Shown here: positions 41,109 through 50,324 of the stretch, piece by piece
How positions within the stretch are numbered: position 1 is the first letter of the stretch
Layout of the letters: each line of letters begins with the position of its first letter
NCBI RefSeq assembly: GCF_000003605.2
Contig: NW_003141314.1
Span: 363,620 to 413,943, forward strand
Direction: 5' to 3'
Source: Saccoglossus kowalevskii
Lineage: Eukaryota > Hemichordata > Enteropneusta > Harrimaniidae
Length of the DNA stretch: 50,324 bases
The notes under the pieces: generated by a model
Databases searched by the model: none
What the model was told of the DNA's origin: nothing
The model's input: the letters and a program-made list of their open reading frames with translations, nothing else
Program-made: the position numbers and the translations under genes

Positions 41109-42920
41109 ATCGTTCCTATAAGTCACGCCCTCTACCGACAAACGTATCGGTGACGGAAATTGGCGAAAAGCAGGTCGTTCACATCATCCACATTGTTTTG
41201 ATCTGTAGTCGTAGTCAATTTACTATATTCTGAAACGAACCATGGTGAATTCGATTTAATCTACAAACTTGTTACTATCAGGAGTCTTTGATGTACGTCT
41301 TGGGAACTATTCTGAACAAACAGCGGAGACCTGCTTTGAGATAAATACGTATCACATCAATCCTTTTTTTAATTACTCCCACCCCTCATGTTTTTATTTT
41401 TAGCCTACTTTTAGGACCATGTCCATGCTTATTAAGTAGCTATTTTACATACTAGTTATCTCATTCAGTATGTGTAAGCAAATTCTTAAAATTGTCCGAG
41501 TAGATTTGATACTTTGATATCTGTGTGATAACGTGCACGAATAGTTTTAGAGTCATGTCCGTGACACAGTCAATAACTGTTATGTAGTTTGGTTATATTC
41601 TGTATTCACGCGGGAGCTCTTCAGAGTTTAACGTTGATTAAAACTGCAATGTACACGTGCGCACATGGTGGTAAAACTACACATGATATAATAAGCCATA
41701 GATTCACATGTTCTACATCGAGGGACATGTTCGTACTGTAAATTATGAATGCCATTTCAACCAATGCAGTGTCTGTCGATGTATCTATCTATCTATATAC
41801 TAATGTACAATTTCTACATAAAACAACGGAATGCTTATAAAAAATGTCTACAATGACAGATGTATTGCTAACTGCAAGGTTTACGGTTAATAATGTGGAT
41901 GTGTATCAATCACAAGCAATGGAAAACAAAATTACCTTGTTTCAAATATGGCAGCAGAAAACGTGACTCTAATATTGAATAAAGGGGCATCTAACATTAT
42001 CAATATTTAAGTTAAAATTGGTGGATGTATACTATAGTGCCATGGCGTGTGGCGTGTTTTGTGTTCGATTTGCCCAACTACGAAAAACAAACGGTGCATG
42101 GAGATTTTTAACTGAGTTGACGTATTTGTCAAAGGTCACGCCTGTCATTTATAAAGGCCACAGCAGTGGGTAAACGCGATGGCTATTGAACTTTGATGAA
42201 AAGCACGGCATTATTCCACGCAATGTAAACAAGACTCGAGGTGAAAAAATGATAAAAAACAAACGGCACACAGTCATAAGGGAACGGGGACAATGGTCTA
42301 ATTTACACAATTTTTTTTATTAAAATCACACACAGACTTTTATATACCTCTGTTCATGATCGGACTGTATTCCATGACAGAATCTCTCTGATGGTATAAG
42401 TAGCTTGTGTGAGTTAAGTCGAGAGGAAGGACCATTAAAATGATACATATACCGACAACGCGTGATATAATCACGATTGCATGTCGCTGAATATGCGAAG
42501 GCATGTAGAGTGGCTGTAGAGTCATTCACAATGAAATGAACTATTCTATTCACTGTGCGCATGCTCTGTGAGAGTACTTTACCCACGTGTGTTTGGGTAA
42601 TTTTTACATTGTATTCTTAAGTGTTACCCACACTGCATACCACCGCTTATCAAAAGAAAATAACACAATCAAATTACGCTCATGATATCATTATTCAAAT
42701 ATTTCATATTACGATTTAAATTCTGATGATTCAGTCTGACAATACGCTGATACCCCTGCGACGAATTGTGACTATGTCTATCATGTACACACTAGTATCT
42801 GATACCTATCACCTGGATGTTGTAGATGCATTGACAATTTCAGTTTGCAACCAATAACCTAAATAATACATTCGGCACCCTATACAATAAATTTACAATT
42901 CACTGTTTATCTCTTCACAG
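41109..42920 (+). other. Non-coding stretch upstream of the nAChR-like exon
   Basis: Probably intron between an unseen signal-peptide exon and 42921. No convincing phase-1 donor after an ATG plus hydrophobic stretch was found here. Confidence 0.4.
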
Positions 42921-43054
42921 CTGAGATGTTAGCAGAACAAAAACTGTACAAGAGATTATTCCATGATTATAACAAGAAAGTGCGACCTGTTTGGAACGCC
43001 TCTCATCCAATCAATGTCAGTCTGTCCATTTCAATTACGCAGCTTATGGACCTG
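42921..43054 (+). CDS. Internal exon of a nicotinic acetylcholine receptor-like subunit
   Basis: A pyrimidine-rich acceptor (CTCTTCACAG, ending 42920) and a consensus donor (GTGAGT at 43055) bound 134 bases. With a 2-base lead they give 44 codons, ending in phase 0. The peptide contains AEQKLYKRLF, then DYNKKVRPV and SISITQLMDL. This is the N-terminal helix, the invariant YN-x3-RPV turn and the first beta strand of the Cys-loop receptor ligand-binding domain. Exon limits equal those of the classical second exon of nicotinic subunits, which follows the signal-peptide exon. Two N-glycosylation sequons (NAS, NVS) sit in the loop after RPV. Such subunits form pentameric cation channels opened by acetylcholine. 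The next expected exon (45 bases, with a TNVWL-like motif) was not found up to 50324, so the following intron appears to exceed 7 kb. Subunit type cannot be told. Confidence 0.8.
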
Positions 43055-46000
43055 GTGAGTATTCACACGTGACAAACATATCAACCTTTCTATGTCGCAG
43101 CTATGACCTGTGATCGACAAACGTATTGTTGTTGTATTGTAATGAACACTTTGAATGAATACATATTTGTACTGGTGTATACAATTAGCCCGACTTCTTG
43201 ATTTTCTCACAGAGGTACGGTATGTACGAAGCATCGTCTATCGTTTCATATCCGTTCAGAAATGTCCCTCTCCGCGAATGTATACGTGGAGGTACTAGGC
43301 TTGGACATAATGCATTTAAAAATCAGGATAGTAGTAAGATTTGTGCCATGATTTTGGATTATTTACTCAATTCCACTTATTTCTGTTTCTGGTAATTTTA
43401 ATCGTTGTTATATTTGGTGGGGGGCATTGAACACAAGACAACTGCAGGGTATGACAGGTTTTTTGAGGGATACTTTTTAATTGAGGCGTATTAATCTCAC
43501 CAATAACGAAGCAAAGTGTCCCCATGGACTCAAACTATGTTTTTTTCCTGCAGCGCTTTGGATACAATTAGACCGTGATTCGTTATCGCAGTGTTTTTGA
43601 GGATAATGCGGTTTGCTACAATCCACCATGCTGTGTGAATGTAATTAGTGTTTCTGGAAAAAATTTTTATGATCATGCGTGATTTAAATTATTAAATGAC
43701 AAAAGTGCACCGTAAGCACATCATACGGCGACGACGAAAATTTGCCGTCCGTTCAAAGGATCTGCCAAAGAATGATAATAGCGGGCACAGGAAAGCAAAC
43801 ATCACCGAATGTGACGCCATTTCTACACCAAACTGCCGCTTTTGGCCATGGATTGACGCAATTTTAACAAAAAATGCATCCCTCGCCTCCAAAATGCCGT
43901 TTTAACATAAAAATTGACCAATAACAGTATCGCCGTTTGAGTGACAGACCCTTCATGTTTTTGTTGAGTGTGCCCGGGATGATAATGTATTACATGGAAA
44001 TGATTAAACCATGCCGTGATGATGACCCAATGGTACCACCAAATGTTTTCCCACAGATGACAATGATTAAACATTGAATATAACGAATACATTATTTATA
44101 ATGACCGCCGACTATCTCGCTGACAGCGAGAGAATCACGAGACTTGTTTTTGTCCGCCCCCGAAATAGTGTTCAATTCTCTGTCACACGCGCTGGATCTC
44201 TCGGTGTCAACGAGATCTTCAAGTTGTCGGCCATTTGCAAATAAGATCTATACAAAACATTCGTTGAGACAAATAGATGCCAGTTACATGTTACCAAGTT
44301 ATCCACCTTCAATCCTTAACAAATTCGGGTGTTTTATCCCGGTATTAGCAGCGAACTTTCACACCCTGGCTCGAAGTAAATGTCATTTACTAGATCTGCA
44401 AAATCAAATATATCCACCACCGAAGCACCAAACCATTTGACATGTGATTGGTCAAAACACATATCCATCGATGAAAGTAATTTAACCTAACCTCACTTCC
44501 ACTAATTCCAAAAACTCTATAAGGCATTCAGGAAAAAAAGCTCATTCGATTTACACCGGAAGTTGAATAGTGGTCTTGATGGCTGTCCTGGTACGCAGAC
44601 GTGAATGTTTTGCGAAGTACTACGCTTCCACACAAAGTCTGAAAAGGAATAATTAACTTAGATGAAAGGGATAAGCATTCTTATCTGAGTACAGCTTATT
44701 GAAAACAAGAACACTAATTTCATATCAAGCGGCCTACGAGTCGTTTACATATACCCTTCAGTAACACTAGACAGTCAGACATGAAAGCCCGTTGGCATTC
44801 GGGAAAATGACCCGTGGTACATCGTGGCCATTTCACAATGTAATCTCATTCTTACAATTAATTAAATAAAAATTTAGTATATCAGTCTTATTTTTGACTC
44901 ACTGTTAACATAAATCTGTACTATGGTATTGGTGATATATGAATTGGGTGCCATAGGATGGTACTTGATGGCCAACCAACCTAATCAAATATGTATTTTG
45001 CATTGTACGAGTACAAAATAAGTTATTAGGAAATTAGGATATTAGTACCAGCTGTTTTATACGCATGCGCATTGACCGATCCTGTCAAATCTCGTCATCT
45101 GTTTGGGCGTGTCTGGTCGATGTGAAATTGCTTCAGCCCATGGGTAACGGAATTAACTGGTGTCTGTGTGAAAACCGCTGTAAAGTGACGGTAAAATGAA
45201 TTTGCGCGGTTTTACCAACATAGTAAACACTGAGTAAACCAAACTTGGAACTCGCGATACTAGTGCAGACGACTATGGTTGAACAACCATGAGAAATAAA
45301 TGGCGGGACTTTGGTGTTGCACATTTAGCACAGAAATAAAAGACACGCCCACAGTTGGACAACCAATTATTTTATTATTGGTCACGATGTACCACGGATC
45401 ATCTGCACGTCCTTTGTAAACATCACATACACGATGTGCCGCCATCCAATGGCGGGATGAGCGGCTTCCTTTGTGCACAATCAGCGTCAACTTCATGAGA
45501 GAAACACGACGCACTTGCTAAGCGCCCTACTATTTCATCAATATCCAAATATACTATTATTCTGTTCCCGAATTGGTCATTTGTTTATTTGGAGTAATTT
45601 CCAATTCTACGCCAGGTCCTTAGTAATTAATGATTCCCGTATTTATTTGGCCATTATTTGATAGACGTAAAATGCGATAATGTTAATTCGTGGAAATTTT
45701 AAACACACTGATACTGATAATGAATTAAGAATTTGCCAAAAAATACTAAATTTGCTATCCAATGGAAATAATTGGAATCAAAATATTTGGCAATATATTA
45801 AGTTTTGCGTCGCATGCACACGATTGAAATATCATATAAAATTTAATGTTGCCCTAAATCATTTTTATTTATATAAATCTACTATCATTTTTTCTTATAT
45901 AAATACATATGCGATTTTCGAAATATAAAGTTTTCCGGACATCATCGATGTTTCAAGTAAAACAGAAATGCAGAAACGTCGTCTACATAAACGTACATAC

Positions 46001-48050
46001 GCTCTATCCTGATGGTTTCCAAGGTATTTAGCTACAGTATTTGCCAGTGACTGGAAGACAGTGCTAATCTGTGTTGTTTAAAAAGTAATACTTGCAGTAA
46101 AATCGAATACATGTCAGTCAAAGGTAAACGAAACGCAGTCAACACGGGAAACCATCATGTGTTAAAACAAATCACTGGTTAGAGTAACCGTTGGAGAGGT
46201 CAACCCGATTCTATCAGAGCCTCTTCTGTTTCGCGAGCTGTACTTCTGAGAAGTCTTATTATCAAGGGAAGTTTATTATTTCCACTTTAGATGTCGTCAT
46301 AATTTGACTACCTGGAAAGGATTCACTAAATCTGATTTACTAAAACCAATTCATTAAGAAAATGAATCGACTCCTCGCTGTTAGCGCCACGGTTAATGCA
46401 AAAGCTAAACAGCAGAACCAATTGCAATCGACGGTCTCCATGCCAGAGGACTTGGATTCCTCATACTAGTATATCAATGCGCACTGTGATTGTACTCTTA
46501 GCAACCATGAATGTGAGAACTTCGAACAGACTGATGCGTGCTACGCGCAAGGTCTTATGGGAGGAAGATTGCCATGAGAGGTTGCTCTCTAGGGCGGCCA
46601 ATCCTTACATATTATTTCGGGTTGTGATTAAATTGTAAGAACTGGGAACATGGCGGCTTGAAAATACATTGCCGAATGTATTGGATATATTGCTGTAAGC
46701 TATAAAGAAATTGAGATAGAAGACCCCGGAAGATATAGAACTCCAGATTCAGCAAGCCTTCTCGTTTGAATGTAATATATGCAAGCTTAGCTGCGATGCA
46801 AAAGAAGATAGCGCTGTACGCGTGGAAACATGGAGGGGGTTAGTGAGTTCTACTTTCCCACAAAGCAATTTACTGATTGCGATCATCATTTAACATTAAT
46901 GCGCGTAGCACCACATATGAAATGTCAACGTTGGAATAGTGTGGACATTATCGCTGGGGTCAAGATGTGTGCAACATACTAGTATACTCAGATGCTTGTA
47001 ATGTGTAATCATGTGATGCCAGATACCAAATACATGTATGATGCCAGGCAAGAAATGATTTAATGCGTATGACATACTGTGACTGGTTTTTAGCTATCGT
47101 GGAGATAATGGAGGTAATAAGAATTCCAGAGTGAATGAATACAATAATACTAAACTACAGTCTCGAAGACAAAACATTATATTGAGTAAACACACAATGA
47201 AACATAATGGTGTGCGGAATTATCTGCCACTAGGATACCATCACAATGCAGACAGGGGTTCGAACAGTCTTGTTTGTTAGAAACACGCTCCTATAGATAT
47301 CAACTATGGTTGTTACTTTGCCGCTTTTGTATTGGTCCATGATTTCGGTAGATCGTAGTGTGCAATGTGGTGGTTATTACAATATTTGTGCATTAACTGA
47401 GAAATAAACGGAAAAAATGATAGAACAAAAAAGAATGCAGTCAATTCATGTTTTCCACGTAAATGTACGATACCGTGACGTCACTGAGAGTCACTTTTCC
47501 TCGGCCTGCCATGCGATAAATTTAAACATCATTACTCGTGTAATTTCTTGTTGTGGACATTTAGTTGACTTCATTTCAAAATTATATTATACGAATTAAC
47601 TTATGGCCAAACACCAAATTGTCAATTTATATATTAACGAGATGGCAGCAAATAACACAATAACACTCCCGGCATTCATATAACGTGACGTCTGTTTTCT
47701 CTCATAACTTTAAGAAAGTGAATATACTAAATATATAATTGTTCAGTGTCAGACTAAATATGGAAGTAGTATATTTGTGTTTCTTGGCTAGTGTGCCATT
47801 GTGCGTTATCAGGACTATTTCTGGCCGTACATCATACCCCGTAGCTGTGGCTAGTGTCGTGACTGTATAACACAGCACGACATGGCATGATGTAGTGGAG
47901 CGTGACATACTATTCTATGCGTGACATAACACGTGACGAAAGGACGCAGCGTGTTTCCACAATAGGTCTCGTTGCAATTGTTTAGACTAATATAACTGAT
48001 AAAGATGTCCGATGCTTTAAATTATCTGAACATCTCAGATAGACCATCGT
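43055..48050 (+). other. Presumed intron after the nAChR-like exon
   Basis: AT-rich with CpG-richer patches near 44140-44440, 45060-45480 and 46380-46830. Two perfect-looking acceptors (43201-43212 and 43540-43553) are followed by frames that do not match nicotinic receptors. The inverted repeat 44806/45380 is inside. ATGGCGG strings (45430, 46650) resemble YY1-type promoter motifs, but no start of a gene could be shown. Confidence 0.4.
44806..45404. repeat. Inverted repeat arms about 575 bp apart
   Basis: The arm at 44806-44830 (AATGACCCGTGGTACATCGT plus GGCCA) matches the reverse complement of 45380-45404 with about two differences. Both read DPWYIV in the same register, so the shared piece may be an old coding fragment or the end of a dispersed repeat. 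Confidence 0.6.
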
Positions 48051-48410
48051 ATACAGAGGGAGGGCAAGGGTTATTTTCGTTCAACGTAATAGCAATATTT
48101 TTTTGATCGTACAACGTAAATTGAAAAAATAAATTCTGTAATCACAGGCTAGACGTACAACGTAATCAATCAAATATTTTTTCGTACACTGTAAAAATGT
48201 GAGATTTTCCTCGGTACGTACAAGAATTTTCTAGGTTTTCTTTCTTAAACTTCCGTAAAATGTAAAATAACCTTTATTTTCTCTGTAAACTGTAAACATT
48301 CAATTTTCACTGTAAACTGTAAAAACGTCTTTTTTTCCTTGTAAATTGTAAAAAGCCCTATTTATTTCCCGTAAAACTGTACCAGCTACCCCCCTTGCCG
48401 CCCCTCTATA
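48051..48410. mobile_element. TIR element carrying a regularly spaced GTAAACTGTAAA-type motif array
   Basis: The ends TACAGAGGGAGGGCAAGGG (left) and TATAGAGGGGCGGCAAGGG (right, complement) are imperfect inverted repeats of hAT-like appearance. Between them a 12-13 base motif, GTACAACGTAAA on the left changing to GTAAACTGTAAA on the right, recurs at 48109, 48155, 48184, 48255, 48284, 48312, 48341 and 48371, with a partial copy at 48214. Most steps are 28-30 bases (two are larger), and the filler is T-rich and variable. No protein is encoded. It is not a CRISPR locus: this is eukaryotic DNA and the units are diverged. Confidence 0.65.
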
Positions 48411-48422
48411 CACCTTTCATTC

Positions 48423-48632
48423 ATATCGCGCCCTCTATTGACGACGCGCTTCTGAGACTTAAATGAGTGATACTATTTTAAGCGTGGATATTATATTTGG
48501 CAGATTTTACTAAATTCTAGCTTACCAATGACTACACAACCAAACGCAGTTGTCGGCTTGAACGACATTGTTTTTATTCACATAGGTCATGTTGACGTCA
48601 CAGTAGCGTTCAGTGCCTAAAGGGCGCGATAT
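48423..48632. mobile_element. About 210-bp segment with 12-bp perfect terminal inverted repeats
   Basis: ATATCGCGCCCT (48423-48434) is matched exactly by AGGGCGCGATAT (48621-48632) in inverted orientation. The adjoining CTATTGAC recurs as CTAGTGAC after CGCGCCCT near 40577, suggesting a dispersed family. A TGACGTCA octamer lies inside. Confidence 0.5.
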
Positions 48633-48639
48633 ATAGGAA

Positions 48640-49301
48640 AGGTTTACTTATTTATTTTTATTCATAAAACTTTTACCGGAATATGTCCCACATGTGGCCA
48701 TCAGCTAAACGAGGGGAGCAACCTTTCACATTCAATTCAAACTCACAGAAGGAAATATAATGTTTACAAAATTGCATTAGCAAATAAAGTAATAAATAAA
48801 TACACATAAATGTTAAAATATTTATACAATGCCACATTTTGTGCAATGCAATATTAGTATAACACTTATTTAAGTGGAATTTATAAGCAGCGAAACTGAG
48901 AACTGAGAAACAAATTTAAACATTTTCCATGTATAAGTATATGTTCCATTCCATGTATAAAATATTATGTTAAAATATGACTGCGTAAATGGTTCGCAAC
49001 GAAAATCTGATTTAACTTTTATTTTTTTGAAATTTATGAATATCAAGGCCGCAGTCATCACGAGTACATTTAAGTAGAGAACATACAGTATTTCCTGCCT
49101 ATATGCGAGTAGCAACAAAATCAACAGAATCGAATGACATTTGCATTGCATTGCATTGATCACAGCAAGAATGTATTTTGTACTCTTAACACTCTCAAGG
49201 CGATTTTGTTGATCAAGCGGACACGATTGGGTGGAATATTCTAAATTAGATCTCGCAAGTTTAAAGTAGAACGCACGTTTTGATTGTATCTGAATAACCA
49301 C
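48640..49301 (-). mobile_element. C-terminal fragment and 3' tail of a non-LTR retrotransposon (LINE C)
   Basis: The 143-codon minus frame (48870-49301) matches the carboxyl end of CR1/jockey-type LINE proteins in order: YFKLARSNLEYST, TKYILA, LLLLAYRQEIL, EPFTQSYFNIIFYTWNG, and a final FVSQFSVSLLIN. Conserved Trp and Arg positions are partly lost and several indels are apparent. After the stop, about 225 bases of 3' UTR run to an AATAAAAATAAATAAG tail near 48645, as expected for a LINE 3' end. The catalytic part is missing, so it is a dead fragment. Confidence 0.7.
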
Positions 49302-49461
49302 GATTGGATTTAGTGATAATATTGTATGTGAGTCCCAAGAGAAATTGAAAGACCAAGGTCAGCTATACTACCAACCTGGAGTATCTCCTATATTATAATT
49401 ATGATGAATAAATGACTGAACGTTCACTGGTGACAGGAAGAATTTGTTGAGAGAAGGGGTA

Positions 49462-49572
49462 TCATTTACGGCGGTCGACAGCAAGTTCATTTTCGTATTC
49501 ACGGGCTTTATCAATGGCCTTGACCATGGAATCTGGAGAACGACCTCCCTTCCCATGGATGTCTTCCGTTAT
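49462..49572 (-). CDS. Probable terminal coding exon of an unrecognised gene
   Basis: On the minus strand a 36-codon frame runs to a TGA at 49464-49462. Its composition is unlike the surrounding DNA: charged and balanced, with GKGGRSPDSMVKAIDKAR and EYENELAVDRRK at the C-terminus, many G/C third positions, and probably helical. The frame is closed by a stop just upstream, so an acceptor is required. The candidate is the AG before 49572 (phase 0); other AGs a few codons later are possible and none has a strong pyrimidine tract. I do not recognise the protein. Downstream the 3' UTR would run into LINE C, whose AATAAA on the same strand could serve for polyadenylation. It could also be a fragment of a retrocopy. 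Confidence 0.4.
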   Translation of the reverse strand: MTEDIHGKGGRSPDSMVKAIDKAREYENELAVDRRK

Positions 49573-50324
49573 CTCGAAATCAAATTACAATTGCCGATAC
49601 TTTGCAGAAATACACGTGAACTTGACATTTGAGTAAATCGAATCGAGACGCTCATATTATTAGATTTAACATAAATAAATGCTAATATGATATATTATTA
49701 TTGTCAATCCTAACTCAATATAAATCGCGACTCGTTTATTAAACTTATTTCCTTCAATCTCGACATGTGTGAACAACTAGCTTGATTGTATTCGCCTGAC
49801 CCGGGGACTAATGTCGCTTGTTACCAAACGCTTCAGCGTGGTATTAAGATTTTGTTTTCAGGCTTGGGTGGTACCAAGGTAGAAAATGGTTGCACATATG
49901 GGGGGTAATTCCTGGAATTGCAATAGAGAGGGTTCAGGCCGAAATACATATATATAGTGTTTCCATGTTTCGTCTGATATTTCTGTGGTATTCTGCTGCT
50001 GTAAATAAAATCCATTTACGCAGGTATAACTGGGAATAGAATATGTGAGGGATTGCATCAACAGAGATGTGTATAATGAAAAGTAACATCTATCCTTCTT
50101 TTGCATCGCTGAGCATTTCTGTTTTAGTATACTGGTTTGAAAATGTTGAATTTGCATGATTTGCAATGTTTTTTTTTTACTGAAACTCCCCTATTGATCG
50201 AATCCCGGGTTTGAAAGAGAACGGCACACCACGTGATTCGTTTGAATACAATGGTAAAGGCACGCAAGCATGACTTACGTTGTCAGCAGTAGTCGCTGAG
50301 CTTCACGCTACAACTTCACTTGTG
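49573..50324 (-). other. Upstream of the terminal exon; possible 5' exon donor at the right edge
   Basis: On the minus strand CTGACAAC is followed by a perfect donor GTAAGT (50278-50273). The bases to its right, to the window end, contain stops in all frames, so this could only be an untranslated exon. The frame at 49858-50166 (minus, 102 codons) shows no homology. Whether these belong with the 49462-49572 exon is unknown. Confidence 0.25.

Noticed and set aside
43198-43395. Frame after a strong acceptor (TTCTCACAG) as the next nAChR exon
   Set aside because: The peptide (RYGMYEASSIVSYPF...) does not resemble the expected NQ...TNVWL region and no suitable 45-base exon with donor is present.
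44144-44440. 98-codon plus-strand frame in a CpG-richer patch
   Set aside because: No homology. The patch contains small palindromes (for example AGTAAATG-T-CATTTACT at about 44376) more suggestive of an old repeat.
48051-48410. CRISPR array
   Set aside because: Regular spacing is present, but the DNA is eukaryotic, the repeats are short and diverged, there are no cas genes and the block has transposon-like ends.

Overview
The window is AT-rich animal (bilaterian invertebrate) nuclear DNA. Coding sequence is sparse and split into exons with consensus splice signals. The rest is long non-coding sequence full of degraded non-LTR retrotransposons, small terminal-inverted-repeat (TIR) elements and minisatellites. 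An assembly gap of N's lies inside a long TA-dinucleotide tract. Exon content and repeat load fit a marine invertebrate (deuterostome or lophotrochozoan); I cannot name the species.

Layout. (1) 1-11.09 kb: AT-rich non-coding DNA with several minisatellites, read as the first intron of a leftward gene. (2) 11.09-11.32 kb, minus strand: first coding exon of a PDZ protein that looks like Shroom, with a GC-richer 5' flank to about 11.64 kb. (3) 13.27-14.6 kb, plus strand: a broken LINE with a YADD reverse transcriptase motif and a (TAC)n tail. (4) 15.70-15.89 kb, plus strand: first coding exon of a small TNF-receptor-type protein whose six cysteines have exactly the spacing of Fn14 (TNFRSF12A). 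Genes (2) and (4) are divergent, about 4.4 kb apart. (5) 16-42.9 kb: non-coding DNA with at least four TIR families, an 11-copy perfect 24-bp minisatellite, a diverged direct duplication (24.6-26.0 kb), a second broken LINE (27.4-28.6 kb, minus) and the TA tract with gap. (6) 42.92-43.05 kb, plus strand: one internal exon of a nicotinic acetylcholine receptor-like subunit, matching the classical start of the ligand-binding domain. (7) 48.0-50.3 kb: a TIR element with a regularly spaced motif about every 29 bp, a second short TIR element, a third LINE fragment (minus), and a probable terminal coding exon of an unrecognised gene (minus).

The genes are unrelated in function: a cytoskeletal scaffold, a death/TWEAK-type receptor and a ligand-gated channel. 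No operon or clustered pathway is visible. I found no convincing new multi-gene system. The strongest leads are the Fn14-like exon, the regularly spaced motif array inside a TIR element, and several related non-autonomous transposon families.
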